The notes under the pieces were generated by a model. The model had not been told where the DNA came from. It searched no databases and saw nothing but the letters and a program-made list of their open reading frames with translations. 64,000 nt of DNA from Frateuria edaphi (GTDB lineage Bacteria; Pseudomonadota; Gammaproteobacteria; Xanthomonadales; Rhodanobacteraceae): assembly GCF_021117405.1 (NCBI RefSeq), contig NZ_CP088251.1, positions 1,426,001-1,490,000 of the forward strand, read 5' to 3'. A program made the position numbers and the translations under genes. Every line of letters starts with the position of its first letter. Positions within the stretch are counted from its first letter, which is position 1. This document shows, piece after piece, positions 7,570-16,411 of this stretch.

Positions 7570-9164
7570 TGCCCATCCCGTTTCCCTTCGACTTCAAGCA
7601 GCCCGACTACGCGGCGATCTTCCAGTGGCGCCTGGAGCGCCTGCTGCGCATCCGCAAGGACCCCTCGGTCCTGCCGGCGCTGAAGGCGTTCTACCGGGAG
7701 CACCCGGCCCAGTTCATTATCGACTGGGGCGTCACCTTCGACCCGCGCAACCCTGAGCGCGGACTGCCTTCCACCATCCCGTTCCTGCTGTTTCCGAAGC
7801 AGGAGGCGTGGGTGGAGTGGTTCCTGGAGCGCTGGCGCAACCAGGAAGACGGCATCACCGAGAAGACCCGCGACATGGGCATGTCGTGGCTCACGATGGC
7901 GATGGCCTGCACGGTCTGCCTGTTCCGCCCGGAGATATCGGTCGGCTGCGGCTCGCGCAAGGAGGAATACGTCGACGTCATCGGCGACCCGGACTCGCTG
8001 TTCGAGAAGGGTCGTCTGTTCCTGCAAGGCCTGCCGCCGGAGTTCCGAGGCGGTTGGGATCGCAAGGCGCACGCGTCCTACATGCGCCTGTCCTTCCCGG
8101 AGACCGGCTCGATCATCACCGGAGAGGCGGGTGACGGCATCGGCCGCGGTGGCCGCGCCAGCTTCTACATCGTGGACGAGTCGGCGTTCTTGGCCCGGCC
8201 GCAGCTGGTGGATGCATCGCTTTCGGCCACCACCAACTGCCGGCAGGACATCTCGACGCCGAACGGCCGCGCCAACTCGTTCGCGACGCGGCGCTTCAGC
8301 GGCAAGGTCAAGGTTTTCACGTTCCACTGGCGCGACGACCCGCGCAAGGACGATGCCTGGTACGAGCTGCAGAAGGCCAAGCGCGACCCCGTCACGCTGG
8401 CGCAGGAGGTCGACATCGATTACTCGGCGTCGGTCGAGGGCGTGCTGATCCCCTCCGCCTGGGTGCAGGCGGCGATCGATGCGCACACGAAGCTGGGCAT
8501 CTCCCCGACCGGGCTCAAGCAGGCCGGCCAAGACGTGGCGGACGAGGGCGTCGACCTCAACGCCTACGCCGGGCGCCACGGGATCCTGCTCAACGTACTG
8601 GACCAGTGGTCGGGCAAGGGCTCGGACATCTACGGCACGGTGGTCCGAGCGTTCGGACTGTGCGACGAGCACGGCATCGAGCAGTTCGACTACGACGCCG
8701 ACGGTCTGGGTGCGGGCGTGCGCGGCGACGCGCGCGTGCTGAACGAGACGCGCCGCAACGAAGGCCGGTCGATGCTGCGCGTGGAGCCCTTCCGCGGCTC
8801 CGGCGGCGTGTACGACCCCGAAGGGGAGATGGTCAAGGGACGCAAGAACAAGGACTTCTTCGCCAACGCCAAGGCGCAGGCCTGGTGGGCACTGCGGCTG
8901 CGCTTCCAGGCCACCTACCGGGCCGTGGTCGAGGGCATGCCGTTCAACCCGGACGAGCTGATCGCGATCGCCGGCGACATCAAACACCGCGAGGCGCTGG
9001 TGGCCGAGCTTTCGCAGCCGACGTACACGATCAACGGGGTGGGCAAGGTCGTCGTGGACAAGACGCCAGAGGGGGCCAAATCGCCCAACCTGGCGGACGC
9101 CGTGATGATCGCCTACCAGCCAGCCAACCGCGCACTGTCGACATGGGCCGCACTGGCCGGATGA
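7569..9164 (+). CDS. Terminase large subunit (packaging ATPase/nuclease)
   Basis: 531 residues. An ATPase with a Walker-A-like [10 protein letters not shown] near residue 98 and Walker [10 protein letters not shown] near 200; the C-terminal nuclease half has acidic residues, for example [10 protein letters not shown]. This is the motor that cuts and pumps DNA into the prohead. The ATG overlaps the small-subunit stop, so the two are made together. Intact, normal length. Confidence 0.92.
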   Translation: MPIPFPFDFKQPDYAAIFQWRLERLLRIRKDPSVLPALKAFYREHPAQFIIDWGVTFDPRNPERGLPSTIPFLLFPKQEAWVEWFLERWRNQEDGITEKTRDMGMSWLTMAMACTVCLFRPEISVGCGSRKEEYVDVIGDPDSLFEKGRLFLQGLPPEFRGGWDRKAHASYMRLSFPETGSIITGEAGDGIGRGGRASFYIVDESAFLARPQLVDASLSATTNCRQDISTPNGRANSFATRRFSGKVKVFTFHWRDDPRKDDAWYELQKAKRDPVTLAQEVDIDYSASVEGVLIPSAWVQAAIDAHTKLGISPTGLKQAGQDVADEGVDLNAYAGRHGILLNVLDQWSGKGSDIYGTVVRAFGLCDEHGIEQFDYDADGLGAGVRGDARVLNETRRNEGRSMLRVEPFRGSGGVYDPEGEMVKGRKNKDFFANAKAQAWWALRLRFQATYRAVVEGMPFNPDELIAIAGDIKHREALVAELSQPTYTINGVGKVVVDKTPEGAKSPNLADAVMIAYQPANRALSTWAALAG

Positions 9165-9171
9165 GGAACGC

Positions 9172-10644
9172 ATGAGCCGCAAGCACCGCAAAGGCCTCGC
9201 GCCAGCGATCAAGCAGGCGCCGATGGCACGCGCGTCGGCCCAGGCCAAGCGCTTCACCGCCGACAGCTTCCAGAACGTGCTGGCGCGCGTGGGCATCGGC
9301 ACCGACAACCAGAGTTCGGGCGGCAGCTACAGCTTCGACTTCATCAGCCGCAACCGCGTGCAGATGGAGGCGATGTACCGCTCCAGCTGGATCGTCGGTG
9401 CCGTGGTGGACAGCGTCGCGGAGGACATGACCCGCGCCGGCGTCACCATCAGCTGCGACATGGCGCCGGACGAGTTGCAGGCGCTCGAGCAGGAGATCGA
9501 ACGGCTGCAGGCCTGGAATGCCCTGTGCGACACGATCAAATGGGGCCGGCTCTACGGCGGCGCGCTGGCGGTCATGCTGGTCGACGGCCAGAAGATGGAA
9601 ACGCCGCTGAACGTCGATTCCATCGGCGAGGGCCAGTTCAAGGGCCTGCTGGTGCTGGACCGGTGGCTGGTGCAGCCCTCGCTCGACAACCTGGTGGACG
9701 AGCTGGGCCCGGACCTGGGCAAGCCGAAGTACTACGACGTCGTCGCGGACTCGATGGCGCTCAAGCGTCAGCGGATTCACTACAGCCGCGTCCTGCGCGT
9801 CGACGGTGTCGACCTGCCGTACTGGCAGCGCATCAGCGAGAACCTCTGGGGCCAGTCGGTGATCGAGCGGCTGTTCGATCGCCTGCTGGCGTTCGACAGC
9901 ACGACCCAGGGCGTGGCGCAGCTGGTCTACAAGGCGCACCTGCGCACGCTCAAGGTCGAGAAACTCCGCGAGATCATCGCGACCGGCGGCCCGATGCTGG
10001 AGGGGCTGGTCAAGCAGATCGACTTCATCCGCCGCTTCCAGACCAACGAAGGCCTCACGCTGCTCGATGCCTCGGACGAGTTCCAGGTCGACCAGTACAC
10101 CTTCGCCGGCCTCGACGACGTGTTGCTGCAGATGGCCCAGCAGCTCTCCGGAGCCTCGGAGATTCCGCTCACCCGCCTGTTCGGCCAGTCCCCCGCGGGG
10201 CTGAACGCCACCGGCGACGGCGAGATGAAGCAGTACCACGAGGGCATCAACACCAAGCAGGAGCGCCGGCTGCGCATGCCGCTAACGCGGCTGCTGGACG
10301 TCATGGCGCGCTCGGTGTTCGGCAAGCCGCTGCCCAAGGGCTGGAGCTTCACCTTCAACAGCCTGCAGCGGATGTCCGACACGGAGAAGTCGACCGTCGG
10401 CACGCAGACCACCACGGCCATCCTGGAGGCGTTCGAATCCAGTGTGATCGACCTGGCCACCTGCCTGAAGGAGCTGAAGCAGGCCAGCGCTGTCACCGGC
10501 CTGTTCACCAACATCACCGACGAGATGATCACGGAGGCCGAGAACGCGCCGCCGCCGATCGAGGGCGAAGCGGATGTTCCAGGCAAGGGCCCCAACCCGG
10601 GACAAGAAGAAGATCCGGAACCCGGTAAGGGCGCGGCGGGCTGA
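9172..10644 (+). CDS. Portal protein, DUF1073-type
   Basis: 490 residues matching the DUF1073 portal family: RNRVQMEAMYRSSWIVGAVVDSVAEDMTR near the N-terminus, the WGRLYGGALAVMLVDG segment, and a C-terminal stem region with SGASEIPLTRLFGQSPAGLN. It forms the dodecameric ring at the capsid vertex. The last 40 residues are a disordered Pro/Gly/Glu tail. From memory, Pfam links this N-terminal family to proteins that carry an Acb1 anti-CBASS 2H domain; no HxT pair is present in this protein. Confidence 0.88.
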   Translation: MSRKHRKGLAPAIKQAPMARASAQAKRFTADSFQNVLARVGIGTDNQSSGGSYSFDFISRNRVQMEAMYRSSWIVGAVVDSVAEDMTRAGVTISCDMAPDELQALEQEIERLQAWNALCDTIKWGRLYGGALAVMLVDGQKMETPLNVDSIGEGQFKGLLVLDRWLVQPSLDNLVDELGPDLGKPKYYDVVADSMALKRQRIHYSRVLRVDGVDLPYWQRISENLWGQSVIERLFDRLLAFDSTTQGVAQLVYKAHLRTLKVEKLREIIATGGPMLEGLVKQIDFIRRFQTNEGLTLLDASDEFQVDQYTFAGLDDVLLQMAQQLSGASEIPLTRLFGQSPAGLNATGDGEMKQYHEGINTKQERRLRMPLTRLLDVMARSVFGKPLPKGWSFTFNSLQRMSDTEKSTVGTQTTTAILEAFESSVIDLATCLKELKQASAVTGLFTNITDEMITEAENAPPPIEGEADVPGKGPNPGQEEDPEPGKGAAG

Positions 10645-11332
10645 GACCCAGTTCGCCGCCCAACTGCGCAAGGTCGCGCGGCAGGTCGGAAACCTGATCA
10701 ACGGCTTCGACGTGATCGCCAACCCCGAGACGGTGCCGACCGTCCGCACCATGCTGGACAAGTACGCCGAGGCGCTGGAACCGTGGGCGCGGGCGACCGT
10801 CACCCGCATGCTGGCTGAGGTCAACCAGCGCGACGCGCGCCAGTGGGCCGAGCAGGCCCAGGCGATGGGCCTGGCGTTGCGCAAGGAGCTGCACCAGGCG
10901 CCCACCGGCCTGGCCATGCGGCGGCTGATGGAGGAGCAGGTCACCCTGATCACCTCGCTGCCGCGCGAGGCCGGTGAGCGGGTGCACGACCTGGTCATCA
11001 AGGGCCTGGAGGACTCGGTCCGCGCCGACGAGATCGCGCGCGAGATCAAGCGCTCCGGCCAGGTGACCGAGAGCCGCGCCAACCTGATCGCCCGCACCGA
11101 GGTGGCGCGCTCGGCCTCCACGCTAACCCAGGCGCGGGCAGAGCACATCGGGAGCGAGGGCTACATCTGGCGCACCTCCGGGGACTCGGACGTCCGGCAC
11201 AGCCACAAGCAGATGGAAGGCAAGTTCGTGCGGTGGGACAGCCCGCCGACGCTGAGCGATGGCACAACCACCCACGCCGGCCAGATCTACAACTGCCGGT
11301 GCTACCCGGAGCCGGTCATCCCGGACCTGTGA
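10574..11332 (+). CDS. Head morphogenesis protein (SPP1 gp7 / MuF-like)
   Basis: 252 residues. The C-terminal half has the family's signature: NLIARTEVARSAS, then YIWRTSGDSDVRHSHKQMEGK, and the end IYNCRCYPEPV. It is a minor head protein thought to enter the capsid with the portal. It overlaps the portal gene by 71 bases in another frame, longer than usual, so the true start could lie a little downstream. Confidence 0.82.
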   Translation: MFQARAPTRDKKKIRNPVRARRAETQFAAQLRKVARQVGNLINGFDVIANPETVPTVRTMLDKYAEALEPWARATVTRMLAEVNQRDARQWAEQAQAMGLALRKELHQAPTGLAMRRLMEEQVTLITSLPREAGERVHDLVIKGLEDSVRADEIAREIKRSGQVTESRANLIARTEVARSASTLTQARAEHIGSEGYIWRTSGDSDVRHSHKQMEGKFVRWDSPPTLSDGTTTHAGQIYNCRCYPEPVIPDL

Positions 11333-11338
11333 GGGACG

Positions 11339-12673
11339 ATGAAGACGACTGATTTCGACGCGACCGGCGGTTCGCGCTACTACACCGTGGCCAAGCTCGG
11401 GCCCAACCGTTCGCTCACCCCCGAGGGCTACCTGCTGTGCCTGGCGGTGCCGGTGGCGCGCACGGGAGAGATGCTCTACGCCGAGGGCGAGATCCTTGGC
11501 GGCGATGGCGAGGCCATCAAGGGCGACAACGACGGCCTGATCCGCGTCTCGCGCGGCCCGGAGGACCTGTTCCGGCCGGAGACCATCGCGAGCTTCGAAG
11601 GCAAGCCGGTGACGCTCAGCCACCCGGACGAGTTTGTCGGGCCGAGCAACATCCGCCAGTTTTCGGTGGGCACGATGTTCAACGTCCGCCGCGGCACCGG
11701 CATCGAGGACGACCTGATGCTGGCCGACCTGCTGATCACCGATCAGCGGGCGATTACGGCCGTCCAGAAAGACGGCATCGAAGAGGTCAGCAACGGCTAC
11801 GAGGCCGACTACGACCAGGCAGAACCGGGGCGCGCGGTACAGCGCAACATCATTGGCAACCACGTGGCGCTCGTCGAGCGGGGCCGGTGCGGCCCGCGGT
11901 GCGCAATCGGAGACGAAGACATGGCAAACAAGGGCAAGAAGGTGTCGTTCGCGGATCGCATCCGTGCGGCGTTCAAGGCGAAGGACGCCGACGAGGTCGA
12001 GAAGCTGGCCAGCGAGGCCGAATCCATGGACGAGGAGTCCGAGGAAGAGAAGGCTGCGCGCGAGGCCGAAGAGAAGGAGAAGGGCACGCAGGACGCGCTG
12101 TCCCAGATCCTCAACCGCCTCGGCGCCATGGACGCCGACATCCAGGAGCTGAAGAAGGCCAAAGCCGACGACAGCGACGAGGACGACGAGGGCAAGAAGA
12201 AGGAAACCGAGGACGACGGCGACCTGACCGACCCCGAGACCGCGGCCAAGCTCGACGACGCGGGCGTCAAGCTCTACACCGGCGACGCGGCGAAGACGAT
12301 CCTGCCGCTGGCCGAGATCCTCGCCCCGGGTATCAAGCTGCCGACCATGGACGCCAAGACCACCGACGCCCAGCGCGCGGCGGCCCTGTGCGCGTGCCAG
12401 CGCCGCGCACTGGACACCGCCTATAAGACCGACGACGGCAAGGCCGCGATCGACACCTTCCTCGCCGGCCAGACGGCCGACTTCGGGAAGTTGCCGGTGC
12501 CGCTGCTGCACGCCGCGTTCATCGGCGCCGCGAATCTGATGAAGGCGCGCAACAACGACCAGCACACCCGCGTCTCGGTGAACGTCACCGACTTCGGCAA
12601 GACCACCGACGTGGCCAGCATCAACACCAAGAACCGGGATTTCTGGGCCTCGCGCTCGGGCGCCCGCCACTAA
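11339..12673 (+). CDS. DUF2213 protein: prohead protease joined to scaffold
   Basis: 444 residues. Residues 1-190 are the DUF2213 domain (RTGEMLYAEGEI, then KPVTLSHPDEFV, then VSNGYEADYD and NHVALVERGRCG), a probable capsid-maturation protease with the His-Ser pattern of such enzymes. Residues about 210-310 are strongly charged, coiled-coil-like, as in scaffolds. The C-terminal 130 residues form a further globular part. The gene precedes the cement and capsid genes. An in-frame ATG at 11921 with its own ribosome site may start a separate scaffold. Confidence 0.78.
   Translation: MKTTDFDATGGSRYYTVAKLGPNRSLTPEGYLLCLAVPVARTGEMLYAEGEILGGDGEAIKGDNDGLIRVSRGPEDLFRPETIASFEGKPVTLSHPDEFVGPSNIRQFSVGTMFNVRRGTGIEDDLMLADLLITDQRAITAVQKDGIEEVSNGYEADYDQAEPGRAVQRNIIGNHVALVERGRCGPRCAIGDEDMANKGKKVSFADRIRAAFKAKDADEVEKLASEAESMDEESEEEKAAREAEEKEKGTQDALSQILNRLGAMDADIQELKKAKADDSDEDDEGKKKETEDDGDLTDPETAAKLDDAGVKLYTGDAAKTILPLAEILAPGIKLPTMDAKTTDAQRAAALCACQRRALDTAYKTDDGKAAIDTFLAGQTADFGKLPVPLLHAAFIGAANLMKARNNDQHTRVSVNVTDFGKTTDVASINTKNRDFWASRSGARH
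11921..12673 (+). CDS. Possible nested scaffold protein (internal start)
   Basis: In-frame internal ATG (MANKGKKVSFADRI) preceded by GGAGA 6 bases upstream. It falls at the junction between the protease domain and the charged scaffold domain. The product would have 250 residues. This mirrors lambda C/Nu3, where the scaffold is made from an internal start of the protease gene. Sequence support only. Confidence 0.35.
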   Translation: MANKGKKVSFADRIRAAFKAKDADEVEKLASEAESMDEESEEEKAAREAEEKEKGTQDALSQILNRLGAMDADIQELKKAKADDSDEDDEGKKKETEDDGDLTDPETAAKLDDAGVKLYTGDAAKTILPLAEILAPGIKLPTMDAKTTDAQRAAALCACQRRALDTAYKTDDGKAAIDTFLAGQTADFGKLPVPLLHAAFIGAANLMKARNNDQHTRVSVNVTDFGKTTDVASINTKNRDFWASRSGARH

Positions 12674-12685
12674 AGGAGAGGACCC

Positions 12686-13174
12686 ATGTCCAACGCAATC
12701 CTGTACCGCATGCCGTCCGGTATCCCGGGTGACGTGAGCCGCAAGAGCCAGTCCACCATCACCAGCGAGATCCTCAACGCCTCGCTGCCGTTCGCGAGCT
12801 ACGGCATCCCCGCCAAGAAGGCCAGCGGCAAGGTCGTGCCCTTCGCCGGTGGCGAGACCGCGGCCGACCTGTACGGCTTCCTGGTCCGCCCGTACCCGAC
12901 CCAGAGCGCCCAGGAAGGGCTCGGCACCGCGACCCCGCCGACCAGCGGCGTGGGCAACATCCTGCGCCGCGGCTGGATGACCGTGAAGTGCAATGCCGGC
13001 ACCCCGGCCGATGGCGGAACCGTCTACGTGCGCATCGCCGCGGCCTCGGGCGCGAAGGTGATCGGCGGCATCGAGGCGGCGGCCGACAGCACGAACACGG
13101 TGGCCCTCACCGGCGTGAAGTTCACCAACGCCGGCGACGCCAACGGCAACGTCGAGATCGAATACAACATCTGA
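12686..13174 (+). CDS. Head decoration / structural cement protein
   Basis: 162 residues, Gly/Ala/Thr-rich beta protein beginning MSNAILYRMPSGIPGDVSR, located directly before the major capsid gene, as for cement proteins (gp24-like) of related phages. They bind the mature capsid surface and stabilise it. AGGAG ribosome site upstream. A terminator follows. Confidence 0.65.
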   Translation: MSNAILYRMPSGIPGDVSRKSQSTITSEILNASLPFASYGIPAKKASGKVVPFAGGETAADLYGFLVRPYPTQSAQEGLGTATPPTSGVGNILRRGWMTVKCNAGTPADGGTVYVRIAAASGAKVIGGIEAAADSTNTVALTGVKFTNAGDANGNVEIEYNI

Positions 13175-13200
13175 TCCCACCCACAAGCTGCCACGCAGAG

Positions 13201-13225
13201 AGCCGCCCGCTGAGGCGGCTTTTTT
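13201..13225 (+). terminator. Rho-independent terminator between cement and capsid genes
   Basis: Stem AGCCGCC/GGCGGCT (7 bp), loop of 6, then TTTTT. It lies inside the head operon, so it must be partly read through, or the capsid gene must have its own promoter. Confidence 0.8.
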
Positions 13226-13254
13226 GTGGGCGCGCGATCCGGAGAACCCTAGCA

Positions 13255-14268
13255 ATGAGCAAACTGATCCTCCCGCGCTCCATCCGGGGCGCATTCACCC
13301 GCGACAGCGGGATGCTGACGTTCGACCAGGCCACGCGCGACAGCGCCGGCGCCTTCCTCGTCGGCGAGCTGGAGCGCCTGGACCAGCGCCTGCACGAGCC
13401 GCTGGCCTCGGTCACCTGGTCGCGCGACATCGACCTGCGCGAGGACGTCTCGATCGCCGACGAAGTGTCGAGCTTCACCAACTCGAGCTTCGCCGCCGCT
13501 GGCGGTGCCTCGCCCAACGGCAAGAGCTGGATCGGCAAGGACGCGACCGCCATCCAGGGCATCTCGCTGGACATCGGCAAGACCGCGAACCCGCTGACCC
13601 TGTGGGGCATGGAGCTGGGCTGGACCCTGCCGGAGCTCGCCTCGGCGCAGCGCCTGGGCCGCCCGGTCGACCAGCAGAAGTTCGCTGGCCTGCAGCTCAA
13701 GTACAACATGGACATCGATGAGCAGGTCTACATCGGTGACGGCGTGCTGGGGCTCTACGGCCTGACCAACTCGCCGCTGGTGACCGCGACCAACGTGGTC
13801 AATGGCGCGGGCGGCACGCCGGGCTGGTCGACGAAGACCCCGGACGAGATCCTCGCGGACGTCAACACGCTGCTGTCGAACGTGTGGGCGGCCTCCGCCT
13901 ACGCGGCGGTGCCGGGCAAGCTGCTGCTGCCCCCGGCGAAGTTCTCCTACATCAACAGCCAGAAGGTGAGCTCGGCTGGCAACATCTCGATCCTTCAGTA
14001 CCTGAAGGACAACAGCTTGAGCAACGCGGTCAACGGCCGTCCGCTGGATATCCATCCCTGCAAGTGGTGCACCGGCCGCGGCGCGGGCAGCACGGACCGC
14101 ATGGTGGCCTACTCGCAGGAGCAGGACCGCGTCCGCTTCCCGCTGGTGCCGCTGCAGCGCACCCCGCTGGAGTACCGCGGTATCACCCAGTTGACCTACT
14201 ACTATGGCCGCCTGGGCGCGGTCGAGTGGGTCTACCCCGAAACCGCCGGCTACGCGGACGGGCTGTGA
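13255..14268 (+). CDS. Major capsid protein, DUF2184-type
   Basis: 337 residues, start MSKLILPRSIRGAFTRDSG, with the DUF2184 pattern: LDQRLHEPLASVTWSRDIDL, DEQVYIGDGVLGLYGLTN, then the KLLLPPAKFSYIN and QRTPLEYRGITQLTYYYGRLG segments. HK97-fold shell protein. A GGAGA ribosome site lies upstream. Encoded after the protease/scaffold and cement genes, the expected order. Confidence 0.88.
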   Translation: MSKLILPRSIRGAFTRDSGMLTFDQATRDSAGAFLVGELERLDQRLHEPLASVTWSRDIDLREDVSIADEVSSFTNSSFAAAGGASPNGKSWIGKDATAIQGISLDIGKTANPLTLWGMELGWTLPELASAQRLGRPVDQQKFAGLQLKYNMDIDEQVYIGDGVLGLYGLTNSPLVTATNVVNGAGGTPGWSTKTPDEILADVNTLLSNVWAASAYAAVPGKLLLPPAKFSYINSQKVSSAGNISILQYLKDNSLSNAVNGRPLDIHPCKWCTGRGAGSTDRMVAYSQEQDRVRFPLVPLQRTPLEYRGITQLTYYYGRLGAVEWVYPETAGYADGL

Positions 14269-14270
14269 TC

Positions 14271-14570
14271 ATGACGACCACCAAGCTCGTCAACATCACC
14301 AAGGCGTTCACCCTCACGCTGCTGCGTGGGGGTGAACAGGTGGCCGTGAAGATCGCGGCCGGGGTGCAGCGCCTGGAGGCCGATTTGGCCGACCACTGGT
14401 ACACCAAGGCGCATAGCGCCGAGGTGCCCGCGGGGGTCAGCCAGACCGATGCCGATGCGGAGGCCGAGGAAGCCGCCAAGGCGGCGGCCGAAGCCGAGGC
14501 TGCCGAGAAGGCCAAGCGCGAGGCCGAGGAAGCCGCCAAGAGCGGCGGCAAGGGCAAGCAGAAGGGCTGA
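14271..14570 (+). CDS. Small phage head protein with Ala/Glu/Lys tail
   Basis: 99 residues: an N-terminal beta-rich half (TKAFTLTLLRGGEQVAVKIAAG, then DHWYTKAH) often seen just after the capsid gene in such phages, and a low-complexity tail of repeated AEEAAKAAAEAEAAEKAK type. Probably a minor virion or assembly protein. Role unknown. Confidence 0.6.
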   Translation: MTTTKLVNITKAFTLTLLRGGEQVAVKIAAGVQRLEADLADHWYTKAHSAEVPAGVSQTDADAEAEEAAKAAAEAEAAEKAKREAEEAAKSGGKGKQKG

Positions 14571-14572
14571 CG

Positions 14573-14956
14573 ATGGACGCCGCACAGTTCCGTACCGATT
14601 TCCCCGAGTTCACCAGCGAGTCCACGTACCCGAACGCGACCATCGCGCTTTGGCTCAACGTGGCCAGCCTGTCCCTGCCGGCCGACCGGTGGGGCACGTT
14701 GCTCGACATCGGCACGGAGCTGTTCGTCGCCCACCACCTGGCCACGGGTGCCCGTGACCAGGCTACGGCGGCCAACGGAGGCGTACCGGGTTCCGTCCAG
14801 GGCCCGGTCGCCTCCAAGTCCGTCGACAAGGTCTCGGTGTCCTACGACACCGGGGCCATGGCGATCGAGGGCGGCGACTTCTGGAACGGCTCGCGCTACG
14901 GCATCGAGTTCCTGCGCATGGCGCGCATGGCCGGTGCTGGCGGTATCCAGCTGTGA
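14573..14956 (+). CDS. Head-tail connector, DUF4054-type
   Basis: 127 residues: FRTDFPEFTS near the start, TELFVAHHLATGARD, and VSVSYDTGAMAIEGGDFWNGSRYGIEFLRMAR near the end, the usual DUF4054 landmarks. It forms the adaptor ring below the portal. The stop overlaps the next GTG start. Confidence 0.8.
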   Translation: MDAAQFRTDFPEFTSESTYPNATIALWLNVASLSLPADRWGTLLDIGTELFVAHHLATGARDQATAANGGVPGSVQGPVASKSVDKVSVSYDTGAMAIEGGDFWNGSRYGIEFLRMARMAGAGGIQL

Positions 14957-15447
14957 AGGATGGCATCGAGATCACCGCCGACCACCTGCAGGACGTCGTC
15001 AAGGCCATCCACCGGCTGACCGGGCAGGAGATCCTCGTCGGAGTACCGCAGGCCAACACGCTGCGGCGAAACGACGACCAGACGTCGATCACCAACGCGG
15101 AGATCGGGTACCTGCAGGAGACTGGCTCGCCAGCGATGAACATCCCCGCGCGCCCGTTCCTGGTGCCGGGCGTCGAGGCGGTGCAGAAGCAGGTCACGCA
15201 ACAGCTGGAAAAGGGCGCCCATGCGGCGCTGGATGGCACGCAGGAGCAGGTCGACAAGGCTTTCCACGCGGCCGGCCTGGTCGCTCAGAACGGCGTGCGC
15301 CATCAGATCAACGACGGCGACTTCCAGCCGCTGGCGGAGGCCACCCTGGCCGCGCGCCGACGGCGTGGGCGCACCGGCACCAAGCCGCTGATCGACACCG
15401 GCCAGCTGCGCAACAGCATCACCTACGTCATCCGCAACAAGGACTGA
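14953..15447 (+). CDS. Phage neck/tail completion protein (HK97 gp10-like)
   Basis: 164 residues from a GTG coupled to the upstream stop. It contains ILVGVPQANTLRRND, ETGSPAMNIPARPFLVPGVEA and a C-terminal DTGQLRNSITYVI, the pattern of small virion-morphogenesis proteins that complete tails or necks. Confidence 0.7.
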   Translation: MKDGIEITADHLQDVVKAIHRLTGQEILVGVPQANTLRRNDDQTSITNAEIGYLQETGSPAMNIPARPFLVPGVEAVQKQVTQQLEKGAHAALDGTQEQVDKAFHAAGLVAQNGVRHQINDGDFQPLAEATLAARRRRGRTGTKPLIDTGQLRNSITYVIRNKD

Positions 15448-15450
15448 CCC

Positions 15451-15822
15451 ATGCCCCTGCTCGACGTTTCCGAGGTCCTGCTCGATCCGGACTTCGCGGA
15501 TTCGCTCGTCTGCACGCGGCAGAGCCAGACAGTCGGGGAGGACGGTCTGGCAACCAACGCCACGGCTGACACGCCCTTTACCGGCGTGGTCACTGCGGCC
15601 AGCGGCAACAACCTGGTGCGCACGCCCGAGGGCGCGTACACCACCGGCGACATTTGCATCAGCACGCCGTTCCGACTGCGCACGAGCGCCACCGGGGGCG
15701 GCATGGCCGACGTGGTGACCTGGAACGGCACCCGCTACACCGTCACGCAAGTCAACGATTACTCCCGCTACGGCACAGGCTTTGTCTGGGCAGTGGCGGA
15801 CATCATCCCGCTCGGGGGCTGA
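15451..15822 (+). CDS. Head-tail joining protein
   Basis: 123 residues, beta-rich, beginning [19 protein letters not shown] and including [14 protein letters not shown], a pattern common to small joining proteins between connector and tail terminator. Assigned by this and by position. Confidence 0.6.
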   Translation: MPLLDVSEVLLDPDFADSLVCTRQSQTVGEDGLATNATADTPFTGVVTAASGNNLVRTPEGAYTTGDICISTPFRLRTSATGGGMADVVTWNGTRYTVTQVNDYSRYGTGFVWAVADIIPLGG

Positions 15823-15824
15823 GC

Positions 15825-16397
15825 ATGGCAAACACGTCCGCAACCGGCGGCTACCTGTCGCCGGGCGGCGCCGTGCCCGCCGAAGACGCCGCGCTCGACG
15901 CGATCCTGCAGCAGGCGATCGCGGGCATCACCGGCCTGCCGGGCGGCATGGTGCGGCCGCGCTGGCAGCCCACAGTGCCAAAACAACCGGAGCCGACCGC
16001 GAACTGGTGCGCCTTGGGCGTGCCACGCACCGGACCGGCCGACTTCCCGGCGATCGAGCACGACGGCACCGGCGACGGCCAGAGCACGCTGCACCGACAC
16101 GAGGAGTTCGACGTGCTGGCCAGTTTCTACGGGCCGGCCGCCAGCGGCTACGCCAAGACCCTGCGCGACGGCCTGTACCTCGCACAGAACCGTGCGGCAC
16201 TGCAGGCCGCCGGCATCGACCTGATCGGCACCAGCGACCTCACGTCGGCGCCCGACCTGATCAACCAGCAGTGGGTGCGTCGGTACGACGTGACCCTGTC
16301 ATTCCGGCGCCATGCGGCGCGCACCTTCGCCGTCCTCAACCTGCTGTCTGCCGATGCGGTGCTCGTCACCGACGTGCATCTCAGCGTCAACCCTTGA
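15825..16397 (+). CDS. Tail terminator / neck protein (gp12-like)
   Basis: 190 residues. [24 protein letters not shown] and [30 protein letters not shown] are typical of the neck-terminator family encoded just before the sheath in myoviruses of this type. It would cap the tail tube and join it to the neck. Confidence 0.7.
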   Translation: MANTSATGGYLSPGGAVPAEDAALDAILQQAIAGITGLPGGMVRPRWQPTVPKQPEPTANWCALGVPRTGPADFPAIEHDGTGDGQSTLHRHEEFDVLASFYGPAASGYAKTLRDGLYLAQNRAALQAAGIDLIGTSDLTSAPDLINQQWVRRYDVTLSFRRHAARTFAVLNLLSADAVLVTDVHLSVNP

Positions 16398-16411
16398 TTG
16401 GAGAACCACCC

